9,772 nt of DNA. Source: Candidatus Gerdarchaeota archaeon. GTDB taxonomy: Archaea; Asgardarchaeota; Heimdallarchaeia; JABLTI01. Below are positions 1 through 5,648 of the stretch, one piece after another. The position numbers and the translations under genes were made by a program. A model generated the notes under the pieces. The model saw nothing but the letters and a program-made list of their open reading frames with translations. It searched no databases and had not been told where the DNA came from. The stretch's first letter is position 1. Every line of letters begins with the position of its first letter. The DNA lies in the NCBI GenBank assembly GCA_016839405.1, contig JAEOUJ010000447.1, forward strand, positions 1 through 9,772, in the 5' to 3' direction.

Positions 1-74
1 CTTATTAAATAGTCCATTGGATGTTTTTTTGATTCTACCAATTCATTTTGAATTGTTTCTTTTGTTACAGTCAT
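1..74 (-). CDS. korB: 2-oxoacid:ferredoxin oxidoreductase subunit beta, N-terminus only (cut by window edge)
   Basis: The first 24 codons of a gene running leftward out of the window. The peptide begins MTVTKETIQNEL and continues to HPMDYLI. The HPMDYLI stretch is what archaeal KorB proteins carry shortly before their PHIWCPGCG thiamine-diphosphate/Fe-S motif; that motif itself lies outside the window. The ATG (72-74) overlaps the korA stop codon in an ATGA arrangement, which implies translational coupling. A GGAGGT-type Shine-Dalgarno lies inside the end of korA (87-92). In the complex, beta binds thiamine diphosphate and a 4Fe-4S cluster and joins alpha in oxidative decarboxylation of a 2-oxoacid to acyl-CoA with reduction of ferredoxin. 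The assignment rests on a short peptide plus synteny with korD and korA. Confidence 0.82.
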   Translation of the reverse strand, partial: MTVTKETIQNELVESKKHPMDYLI

Positions 75-1240
75 TTCTTCTTACTAACCTCCTCGATTTT
101 TGCAAGAATTTCCATAGGGGTGTGGACCATTCCACCTAATTTCGAGGATAATACAACTGGAACTCTACTCCTTGTTGCTTCTCTCACTTCCTTGATTATC
201 TGCCCATTATTTATTTCCGCCACAACTATTGCTTTCACTTTATTAGAAACTTCTGCAATTAATTCTGTTGGAAATGGCCAGATTGTGATTAACCGTAATA
301 AACCTGCTTTTATTCCTTTCTTTCTCGCTAAGTTTACTGCTCCTTTAGCTGATCTTGAAGTTATTCCATAAGAAACAACCATTACATCTGCATCATCCAT
401 CCAGTAGCTTTCTGTTTTTCTTATCTTTGCTTCATTTAGTAGTATCTTATCACAGAGTCTTTTGACTAGTGGTTCTTGAGCCTCAGCATTTATTACAGGA
501 TATCCTTTTTCATCGTGTGTTAATCCTGTTACAAAAACATTATATCCTTCACCAGCATGTGCCATTGGCGGTATCATATCAGCATCTGGTTTGTAGGTTA
601 AATAATCCTTCTTTGAACCTTTCGGTTTCTTTCGATCTATTATCTTTATCTTGTTTTTTGGTGGAATAACCAATTTTTCAAACATATGGCAAATCGATTC
701 ATCAGTTAACATTATTACAGGACACCGATATTCCTCTGCTAAATTGAATGCTTCAATTGATAAATCGAATGCTTCTTGTATTGAATTTGGTGATATAGCT
801 ATGATTTCATAATCACCATGAGAACCCCATCTTGCTTGCATTACATCTTGTTGCCCTACTAAAGTTGGCAAACCAGTAGATGGCCCACCTCTTTGTACAT
901 TTATTAATACACAAGGAGTTTCTGTCATAGCGCCAAGCCCAATATTTTCCATCATTAAGGAAATTCCGGGTCCTGAAGTTGCTGTCATTGATTTCTTTCC
1001 ACCCCAAGCAGCACCTAGCAAAGCTGCAATTGAAGCAATCTCATCTTCCATTTGAATGAAAACTCCACCTACTTCTGGAAGACGACGAGCCATTCGCTCT
1101 GCAATCTCGCTTGAAGGAGTAATCGGATAACCACCAAAGAATCGGCAACCCGCTGCAATGCATCCTTCAGCAATTGCTTCATTTCCGCTTATGTAGTGCT
1201 CCCCGGTTAAGACATCTTTTGTTGGTGCTTTTTTACTCAT
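71..1240 (-). CDS. korA: 2-oxoacid (probably 2-oxoglutarate):ferredoxin oxidoreductase subunit alpha
   Basis: 389 residues, the usual length for archaeal KorA. Alpha and beta together bind thiamine diphosphate and convert a 2-oxoacid plus CoA to acyl-CoA, CO2 and reduced ferredoxin in the cytoplasm. The N-terminal pyrimidine-binding domain is clear: GNEAIAEGC at 19-27, GGYPITPSSE at 36-45, MEDE at 64-67 with the likely thiamine-contacting glutamate, and TSGPG at 88-92. RGGPSTGLPT at 117-126 is typical of the Kor/Vor alpha group. The C-terminal half carries the transketolase-C-like domain (around 285-380, starting DADVMVVSYG). It lies 32 bp after korD and overlaps korB by 4 bp, so the order is korD-korA-korB, as in methanogen kor operons. 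The ATG has only a weak AGGCG upstream. 2-oxoglutarate is favoured by the korDAB order, but other 2-oxoacids cannot be excluded from sequence alone. Confidence 0.93.
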   Translation of the reverse strand: MSKKAPTKDVLTGEHYISGNEAIAEGCIAAGCRFFGGYPITPSSEIAERMARRLPEVGGVFIQMEDEIASIAALLGAAWGGKKSMTATSGPGISLMMENIGLGAMTETPCVLINVQRGGPSTGLPTLVGQQDVMQARWGSHGDYEIIAISPNSIQEAFDLSIEAFNLAEEYRCPVIMLTDESICHMFEKLVIPPKNKIKIIDRKKPKGSKKDYLTYKPDADMIPPMAHAGEGYNVFVTGLTHDEKGYPVINAEAQEPLVKRLCDKILLNEAKIRKTESYWMDDADVMVVSYGITSRSAKGAVNLARKKGIKAGLLRLITIWPFPTELIAEVSNKVKAIVVAEINNGQIIKEVREATRSRVPVVLSSKLGGMVHTPMEILAKIEEVSKKK

Positions 1241-1272
1241 TTAAATTCGCCTATCACATTTTTTAACAGCAT

Positions 1273-1566
1273 TTATTTACTCTTTGCACCAGAGTCCGAT
1301 ACCTTTTCAAGGTAAATAGAAAATTCGGGGCAAATTAATTCACAAAATCCACATTTTGCACAATCATCCATTGTAACTTTATCTTTCAACTTCGGAGGGT
1401 GATAACCCTTTGCATTAATTTCCGAGGAGCTTTCAAGAATCTCTGCTGGACAATATCTTATGCAAAATAAGCAGCCTTTACACCTATCTGTAATTATCTT
1501 TAGCTGCCATTTCTCCTGTTCCTTATATTCTGGGGGTATAAACGATATTGCTTTTTTTGTTGACAT
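1273..1566 (-). CDS. korD: 2-oxoacid:ferredoxin oxidoreductase ferredoxin-like subunit (2x[4Fe-4S])
   Basis: A 97-residue polyferredoxin subunit when started at the ATG at 1564-1566 (MSTKKAIS). A GTG four codons upstream (1576-1578) would give 101 residues. Neither start has a convincing Shine-Dalgarno, so ATG is preferred by codon type only. Two complete CxxCxxCxxxCP motifs are visible, CKGCLFCIRYCP at 29-40 and CAKCGFCELICP at 69-80, each able to bind one 4Fe-4S cluster. A YHPP element between them is usual in KorD. The subunit passes electrons from the thiamine/Fe-S site of alpha-beta to soluble ferredoxin. It is the first gene of the kor cluster, 32 bp ahead of korA, and the regulatory region with inverted repeats lies directly upstream of it. 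Confidence 0.9.
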   Translation of the reverse strand: MSTKKAISFIPPEYKEQEKWQLKIITDRCKGCLFCIRYCPAEILESSSEINAKGYHPPKLKDKVTMDDCAKCGFCELICPEFSIYLEKVSDSGAKSK

Positions 1567-1596
1567 TGTGCAAAACACAACGGTCTAGGTTTGTGA

Positions 1597-1641
1597 CAAC
1601 TGTAAAATCACTATCACTTAAAAAATTATTCTATACAGTTG
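1597..1641. promoter_or_regulatory. 8-bp inverted repeat flanking the likely kor operon TATA box
   Basis: CAACTGTA (1597-1604) and TACAGTTG (1634-1641) are a perfect inverted pair separated by 29 bp. On the minus strand the enclosed DNA holds a TATA-like AATTTTTTAAG (about 1617-1627) and a direct repeat GTGATA/GTGATT. A transcript starting about 25 bp downstream of that TATA would have a leader of about 30 nt to the korD ATG. The arrangement fits an operator pair for a dimeric regulator, but no regulator binding this motif is known to me. Confidence 0.35.
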
Positions 1642-1645
1642 AAAG

Positions 1646-1660
1646 TGATTATAGTAATCA
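1646..1660. promoter_or_regulatory. 15-bp palindrome upstream of korD (candidate operator)
   Basis: TGATTA-TAG-TAATCA is a perfect 6-bp inverted repeat with a 3-bp centre, about 80 bp upstream of the korD ATG and just beyond the TATA/inverted-repeat block. Its AGTGATT half resembles the GTGATT seen on the minus strand near 1605-1618. The size and symmetry suit a helix-turn-helix dimer. In such AT-rich DNA a chance match is possible. Confidence 0.3.
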
Positions 1661-1761
1661 AGTTCTAAATATTCTTTTTAAAAGCTATAATTTAAAATAA
1701 ATAAATGAAAATGCTTTCTCAAACCTGGGTGCCTAAATCATTTTCGATTAATTATCAACTT

Positions 1762-1895
1762 ATGTAACATATGTAATCAATGTAAACAATGTAAGCAATG
1801 TAAACAATGTAACCAATGTAAGTTATGTAATGAAAAAAATAACCTATGTAACATATGTAAAGTATGTAAGCAATGTAAAGAATGTAAATAATGTA
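1762..1895. repeat. 9-bp direct repeat array, consensus ATGTAANNW (14 copies in two blocks)
   Basis: Thirteen ATGTAA hexamers plus a terminal ATGTAT recur at exact 9-bp spacing. Block 1 has units starting at 1762, 1771, 1780, 1789, 1798, 1807, 1816 and 1825. A 12-bp spacer (1834-1845, A-rich) follows. Block 2 starts at 1846, 1855, 1864, 1873, 1882 and 1891. The hexamer is invariant while the three following bases vary freely (CAT, TCA, ACA, GCA, CCA, GTT, AGT and others). Both blocks open with the same ATGTAACAT unit, which creates an ACATATGT palindrome at each block start. The array fills the gap between the 3' end of the GTPase gene (its stop is 3 bp away) and the kor promoter region. On the GTPase mRNA it would read UUACAU repeats. 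Function unknown: protein-binding array, 3'-UTR element or minisatellite are all open. Confidence 0.9.
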
Positions 1896-1898
1896 TTT

Positions 1899-2822
1899 TT
1901 AAGACAAATCAAGAGGATAAAGTTCTCGCACTATCTTTCTTAAATCAGCTGGCTGATGATAATAAGGACTAATTATTTTCAAGATATTTCTACCAATACT
2001 TATTGCTCTTTGAATTGAATCATTTTTTTGAACAACAACTGCAATTGATAGTTTTTGTTCTTTTATTATGACGATTTTGTAATTTGATATTTCAATTAAA
2101 TCTTCGCCTGTATTGTGCTTATTCATTGTTCGAGAGAAAATTTGCACTTTACGTTTAAGCTCTCGTATTGTACTTAAAAGAGTGATTTTTGGATTAGGAG
2201 TTATTATTACATCTAAAAACTCATTTGTGTCTTGATTGTGAACTATACATGCTGCAATTCTTACATAATCAACCAATTTATCTTTGCGTTTGAAGACAAC
2301 TCGACTGAACCACTCTTCGATAGCATATAATCCTTCACCAGTTTTTGAAGAATACTTGAATAAATCACATTTACATTTATTTTGATCTATTTCAATCAAA
2401 TTAAGACTATTAATTAATTCACCAACAGATGCCGATTGAGATAGATCAGCTTTTGAACCTAAAACTAATAAACGAGTTGGATTTGTTCTATCTACAAATT
2501 CTTCGATTAATTGCTTATTTAAGTGAAATTTTTCGTAATCAGTAGAATCAACAACATAAAATAACACATCTGCTCCTAAAATTGACCTCTTCCACATTAT
2601 ATCATCATCTGGAATGCTCTCATTTAAATCCCATGTAAGAAGAGTTAAATTACCATATAAATGCAATTCAAAATCTGAAGTATTACCGATAGTTGCATGA
2701 ATAAGTTCATCTTTTTGTAATATGCGCTTAACAAAGGATGTTTTTCCAGAATTAACTAATCCAACAACTGCAATAGTTATTTTTTGATCATGTTTTGATA
2801 TTAGAGTTTTAATTGCAGACAT
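1899..2822 (-). CDS. Arf-like small GTPase with an additional C-terminal domain
   Basis: 307 residues, well above the roughly 180 of a bare Arf/Ras domain. GTPase motifs in order: P-loop GLVNSGKT at 21-28; switch I ATIG at 43-46, the Arf-type signature; G3 WDLNES at 64-69; G4 SKAD at 123-126 (Ser in place of the usual Asn); G5 SSK at 158-160. The Arf-type G3 would be WDxGGQ, so the catalytic Gln is absent and hydrolysis may be slow or partner-dependent. No N-terminal myristoylation glycine is present. Residues about 187-300 form an alternating strand/helix module beginning YVRIAACIV and including KLSIAVVV; its pattern resembles longin/roadblock-like folds, an inference only. The gene stands alone, with no good Shine-Dalgarno before its ATG, and is followed immediately by the 9-bp repeat array. 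Expanded small GTPases of this kind are characteristic of Asgard archaea. Confidence 0.82.
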   Translation of the reverse strand: MSAIKTLISKHDQKITIAVVGLVNSGKTSFVKRILQKDELIHATIGNTSDFELHLYGNLTLLTWDLNESIPDDDIMWKRSILGADVLFYVVDSTDYEKFHLNKQLIEEFVDRTNPTRLLVLGSKADLSQSASVGELINSLNLIEIDQNKCKCDLFKYSSKTGEGLYAIEEWFSRVVFKRKDKLVDYVRIAACIVHNQDTNEFLDVIITPNPKITLLSTIRELKRKVQIFSRTMNKHNTGEDLIEISNYKIVIIKEQKLSIAVVVQKNDSIQRAISIGRNILKIISPYYHQPADLRKIVRELYPLDLS

Positions 2823-2951
2823 ATTGTTAATTCCAAATAGCTATTTTGTATCTAACCGCATTCTTTTATTAAAAAGGTTGATTTTAGGGAAAAAATAAAT
2901 AGTTTTTACAAAGATCAATTTTTCAAAATAAAATTATAAAGAAAAGAAAGT

Positions 2952-2990
2952 GGAAATGATTCCGATTATTTATATCGAGTAATAATTTCC
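2952..2990 (-). terminator. hairpin terminator directly after the proline-rich membrane protein gene
   Basis: Starting on the base after the stop codon of the upstream minus-strand gene, GGAAATTATT pairs with AATCATTTCC (9 of 10 pairs). An inner CGAT/ATCG stem closes a 7-nt AT loop. The downstream DNA on that strand is pyrimidine- and T-rich (ACTTTCTTTTCTTTATAATT). The placement suggests transcription ends here and that the GTPase gene has its own promoter between 2823 and 2951. Confidence 0.5.
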
Positions 2991-3947
2991 TTATTGTGTT
3001 TCTTCACTCATAAATTTCTTTAAGCGAGCTAATTCTCGCAACATTTCCATACGTAATCCACTAATTGTATTTGAATCACTATCACCAGTTGCAGGTGCTG
3101 TTGGAGCAGTTGTGGGAACTGATGTTGGGACAGGTGGTGGAGCTAAATCAGAAGTTGTTGGTGGTGATACTGAGGGACCAGTCGGTTCTTTTGGTGGTAA
3201 TGGAGGTGTTGAGATTGTCGGAGGTGCTACACTTGGTGGTACAACAGTTGTTGGTTTTGAAGTTGGAGGACCTATTGTTGGTATTTTTGGTGGAGTTGGT
3301 ATTGGAGAAGATGGTTTAGTTGGTGGAACACCAGCAGTTGGTGGACCAGCTTGAGGAACAGAGGGAATAGATGGAATTCCTCCAGTAGGCGGACCAGTTG
3401 GCGGACCTGATGGGGGTTTTGATCCTGGAACTGGGGGGGCTGTTGGAGGGATACCTGGGGTTCCAGATGTTGGTGGTGGTGGAGGTGTACCTGCCTGACC
3501 ACGTAATCGATCTCTAGTTTGTTCCAAACTTTCAGCTAGAGATTGATATTCTTGAACACTTGATCTTCTTTTCAAATCATCATCAATTTTAGCAATGCGA
3601 GCTTTATATCTACCTGATAGTGAATCAGCAACGCGAGAACTAATTCGTCTACTCCTTTGAGCATCTTTAACAGCTGTTAATGCGGTACTAGCAGCAACAC
3701 GTTCAATTGAAAGTATTGCCATAACTTCTTTAGGATCAGCATTTGCTGTTGCATCAGGTGCTGTTGAATCTGAAGATGCTAGTGCTGCTAATGCTGATAC
3801 ATCAGTTTCAGTTTTTCTCCTAGAAGTGACTATCCATACAATTACTAAGATTAAGACAATAATAAGCCATAGAAAGGATCCCCATAAAACACCATTTAAT
3901 ACTGGGTCTCCTGGAACTATTTCGGGTAAGAAATCTAATACTGCCAA
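2991..3947 (-). CDS. single-pass membrane protein with helical region and long proline-rich cytoplasmic tail (unknown function)
   Basis: 318 residues that I cannot assign to a named family. Start is TTG (3945-3947): the codon just upstream is an in-frame TAA, and the next Met would remove the membrane segment, so TTG is effectively forced. A GGGGCT lies 8 bp before it. Layout: short N-terminus; one strongly hydrophobic segment at about 19-41 followed by SRRK, predicting N-outside/C-inside; an Ala/Ser/Thr linker; a charged, probably helical or coiled region at about 73-150; a Pro/Thr/Ser/Gly-rich stretch at 154-286 including PPPPP and many PPT and PxxP elements; and a final charged helix (RMEMLRELARLKKFM, 299-313). 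The tail resembles docking platforms for polyproline-binding domains. It lies upstream of the Arf-like GTPase but is separated from it by 168 bp and a hairpin. Its G-rich plus strand produces spurious open frames. Confidence 0.75.
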   Translation of the reverse strand: MAVLDFLPEIVPGDPVLNGVLWGSFLWLIIVLILVIVWIVTSRRKTETDVSALAALASSDSTAPDATANADPKEVMAILSIERVAASTALTAVKDAQRSRRISSRVADSLSGRYKARIAKIDDDLKRRSSVQEYQSLAESLEQTRDRLRGQAGTPPPPPTSGTPGIPPTAPPVPGSKPPSGPPTGPPTGGIPSIPSVPQAGPPTAGVPPTKPSSPIPTPPKIPTIGPPTSKPTTVVPPSVAPPTISTPPLPPKEPTGPSVSPPTTSDLAPPPVPTSVPTTAPTAPATGDSDSNTISGLRMEMLRELARLKKFMSEETQ

Positions 3948-4242
3948 TTATTTTTAGCCCCTTATACATTAATACTTTTTTTCGAATCAAATTCTCCGTT
4001 TAATCATAACAGATTTGAAAGCTTCATCTTTTATTAAGATGTAACCATTTTCTTTTTATAAGACCTTTGTTTGTTACTTGCCTAAGGTCAATTTCCTATC
4101 GAAAATAGCTACTTTATAGTTATTAATTATTGTGTTATTGACAAATAAATCATTGTCTAATTATATTTGGTAAAAGTACCTTTTTAATCTTAGGTTGTTT
4201 TCATTTTAATTAAAAATAGTCAGCTATTATGAGAAATAATTT
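3948..4242. other. 295-bp AT-rich intergenic region without a recognisable gene
   Basis: This lies between the 5' end of the proline-rich protein gene and the stop of the MazG-like gene. It should carry the promoter of the former on the minus strand; a TATA-like TATTAATGTATAAGG sits near 3955-3975, but close to the TTG. Small perfect stems are present (CATCTT/AAGATG at 4025-4041; GACAA/TTGTC at 4140-4157). I see no tRNA, no C/D-box motifs and no credible short ORF. Confidence 0.5.
4212..4228 (-). terminator. possible weak terminator after the MazG-like gene
   Basis: On the minus strand AATAG-CTGA-CTATT forms a 5-bp stem with a 4-nt loop (4215-4228). Its 3' arm runs into TTTTTAATT, giving a short T-tract about 15 bp beyond the MazG-like stop codon. 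The stem is short and AT-rich, so the T-tract may matter more than the hairpin. Confidence 0.3.
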
Positions 4243-4584
4243 TTAACCAAGTTTTGAGTTATTTGGTGGGAATCTTTCATCATTTTTATTCATTTTATCC
4301 TTAATACATGTAAAAAGATCTATATTCAGAATTCTAGCTAAGCTAATTGAATAAATTAAGATATCAGCCAACTCATCTTCTACTTTTAATAGTAGATTAG
4401 TATCATCTAGGATATTTTTTACTGGAGGATTTTTCCATTGAAATAGTTCCATTAATTCAGCAGCTTCTATAGCAATTGACATAGCAATATTTTTTGGTGT
4501 GTGATATTTTAACCAATTTCGTTCCTCTAAGAAATGATACAATTCCTCTTTAAGGGTTTCAAATTGATCTTTTGAATCTTTCAT
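4243..4584 (-). CDS. MazG-like nucleotide pyrophosphohydrolase (dCTPase/RS21-C6 type)
   Basis: 113 residues, the length of single-domain all-alpha NTP pyrophosphatases. These hydrolyse (d)NTPs to the monophosphate plus pyrophosphate and clean the nucleotide pool. The metal-binding signature ExxE...ExxD is intact: EAAE at 40-43 and ELAD at 71-74. The surrounding EAAELMELFQW (40-50), the NWLKYHTPKN lead-in and the C-terminal KNDERFPP match the RS21-C6/DCTPP1-like subgroup rather than full-length MazG. Substrate preference (dCTP or modified dCTP in characterised relatives) cannot be read from the sequence. The ATG is preceded by a purine-rich GAAAGAGA. The gene is divergent from the Nop2-like operon across a 99-bp gap and appears to be transcribed alone. 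Confidence 0.85.
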   Translation of the reverse strand: MKDSKDQFETLKEELYHFLEERNWLKYHTPKNIAMSIAIEAAELMELFQWKNPPVKNILDDTNLLLKVEDELADILIYSISLARILNIDLFTCIKDKMNKNDERFPPNNSKLG

Positions 4585-4619
4585 TCTCTTTCACTTAATG
4601 TATAGAACTTTTATTAGCT

Positions 4620-4645
4620 TGAAAAATTTTTAGTATAAGCAAAAC
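4620..4645. promoter_or_regulatory. shared divergent promoter region (MazG-like / Nop2-Nip7 operon)
   Basis: The 99-bp gap between the two divergent genes has an AT-rich core, AAAAATTTTTAGTATAAGC. It can serve as a TATA element for the plus-strand operon, about 45-55 bp ahead of its ATG; the reverse complement GCTTATACTAAAAA could serve the MazG-like gene. No upstream purine BRE is clear, so the exact boxes are tentative. Confidence 0.35.
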
Positions 4646-4674
4646 AAATGAAATGATAGAATTAAAGATGAGCT

Positions 4675-4680
4675 GGTGAT
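4675..4680 (+). promoter_or_regulatory. Shine-Dalgarno GGTGAT of the Nop2-like gene
   Basis: GGTGAT matches the distal part of the archaeal anti-SD (complement AGGAGGTGATC) and lies 3 nt before the ATG, fixing the start at 4684. Confidence 0.6.
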
Positions 4681-4683
4681 TCA

Positions 4684-5646
4684 ATGGTTTCAAATGAAAC
4701 AAACAAATTAGCAAAGAAATTTGGTTATCTACCAGAAACCATTGAACGCTTTATAGAATTATTTGGTGTAAATGAAACAATAGAATTACTAAAAGCTTAT
4801 GATCAAGAACCTGAAAAAACTATTAGAGTAAACACATTAAAAATAACATCAAAAGAATTGATAGAACGTTTAGAAAAAAAGGATTTTATTTTAAAGAAAA
4901 TATCTTTTTGTGATTATGGATTTATAGTTAAAGAAGGAAATTATTCTTTAGGAGCTACAACTGAGTATCTATCGGGTTATTATTTCTTACAATCAAGTGC
5001 TTCTTTATTGTCTACAATTTGTCTTGAACCTAATAAAAATGAACTAATTATTGATTTAGCTGCAGCTCCTGGTGGTAAAACGACTCATATAGCTCAGTTG
5101 ATGGAAAATAAAGGAACATTAATTTCAATAGATATTTCTCGAGAAAGAATTCGGTCATTAAGATCAAATTTAGCTAGATGTGGAGTTATGAATACATTAA
5201 TGATTAGAATGGATGGTCGGAAATTAACTTCGTATGGAATAAAAGCTGATAAAATTCTACTTGATGCTCCTTGTTCTGGGGAAGGTTTGATGGCCATAGA
5301 TAAAACAAGAAGGATGCATCGTTCAGTTAAAGATATTTTAAGAATGAATCAACTACAGAAAGAACTACTTGCAACTGCAATTAATTCATTAAAGATTAAT
5401 GGTGTAATAGTTTATTCCACTTGTTCAACAGCTCCTGAAGAAAATGAGGAGGTAATATCTTGGGCATTGGATGAATTTCCAATTAAATTAGTTAATCCTG
5501 GTTTTGATGAATTTCAAAAAGGATTTCAATCAGCATTTGGTAGAGAATATAATCCTGAATTAAAAAATGCAAGAAGACTTTACCCACATTTAAATGGTTC
5601 GGAAGGATTTTTCTTTTGTAAATTACAACTTGAGGAGGAAATATAA
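4684..5646 (+). CDS. NOL1/NOP2/Sun-family RNA (cytosine-5) methyltransferase
   Basis: 320 residues, typical for the compact archaeal members that lack extra domains. The enzyme transfers a methyl group from S-adenosylmethionine to C5 of cytosine in rRNA or tRNA. The Rossmann motif I DLAAAPGGKT is at 124-133, the acidic SAM-ribose contact ISIDIS at 147-152, motif IV DAPCSG at 194-199 with Cys197, and motif VI YSTCSTAPEENE at 244-255 with catalytic Cys247. Both family cysteines are therefore present. The N-terminal RNA-recognition region includes IRVNTLK at 47-53, and the C-terminus has RRLYPH (298-303) and GSEGFFFCKL, also family hallmarks. The stop is 2 bp before the Nip7 start, so the two are one operon; that partner favours an rRNA (Nop2-like) over a tRNA role, as inference. 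Start chosen by the GGTGAT Shine-Dalgarno. Confidence 0.93.
   Translation: MVSNETNKLAKKFGYLPETIERFIELFGVNETIELLKAYDQEPEKTIRVNTLKITSKELIERLEKKDFILKKISFCDYGFIVKEGNYSLGATTEYLSGYYFLQSSASLLSTICLEPNKNELIIDLAAAPGGKTTHIAQLMENKGTLISIDISRERIRSLRSNLARCGVMNTLMIRMDGRKLTSYGIKADKILLDAPCSGEGLMAIDKTRRMHRSVKDILRMNQLQKELLATAINSLKINGVIVYSTCSTAPEENEEVISWALDEFPIKLVNPGFDEFQKGFQSAFGREYNPELKNARRLYPHLNGSEGFFFCKLQLEEEI
5632..5639 (+). promoter_or_regulatory. Shine-Dalgarno GAGGAGGA of the Nip7 gene
   Basis: A strong GAGGAGGA embedded in the Glu-Glu-Glu codons at the end of the methyltransferase gene, 9 nt ahead of the Nip7 ATG at 5649. It shows that the second cistron is translated by its own initiation on a shared mRNA. 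Confidence 0.75.
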
Positions 5647-5648
5647 CA

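Noticed and set aside
48..371. Hydrophobic plus-strand frame opposite the end of korA
   Set aside because: It lies antisense to a clearly conserved KorA C-terminus and the korB start; no ribosome-binding site or family resemblance.
813..1007. Minus-strand frame inside korA
   Set aside because: Out-of-frame shadow of a well-conserved enzyme region.
1705..1767. 20-codon plus-strand mini-ORF (ATG AAA ATG CTT...) ending in the first repeat unit
   Set aside because: No Shine-Dalgarno, no recognisable product, and length expected by chance; it lies in the region likely used for regulation of the opposite-strand kor genes.
1709..1891. Cys-rich open frame across the repeat array on the plus strand (CNQCKQCKQC-type CxxC repeats)
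   Set aside because: The frame stays open and in phase across the spacer, but it has no ATG, GTG or TTG before the repeats. The 9-bp period of ATGTAANNN automatically generates a TGT codon every third codon, so the pattern is a by-product of the repeat.
1762..1895. CRISPR array
   Set aside because: The repeat unit is 6 bp with 3-bp gaps; there are no 25-40 bp repeats or spacers and no cas genes.
3112..3354. Gly/Val-rich plus-strand frame opposite the proline-rich gene
   Set aside because: It is the antisense of Pro codons (CCA/CCT read as TGG/AGG/GGN). The minus-strand frame has a membrane segment, charged helix and coherent ends, so it is the real gene.
3948..4242. Small RNA gene (tRNA or C/D-box RNA) in the longest unannotated gap apart from the repeat region
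   Set aside because: No cloverleaf, no RTGATGA/CTGA box pair and only short AT stems were found.
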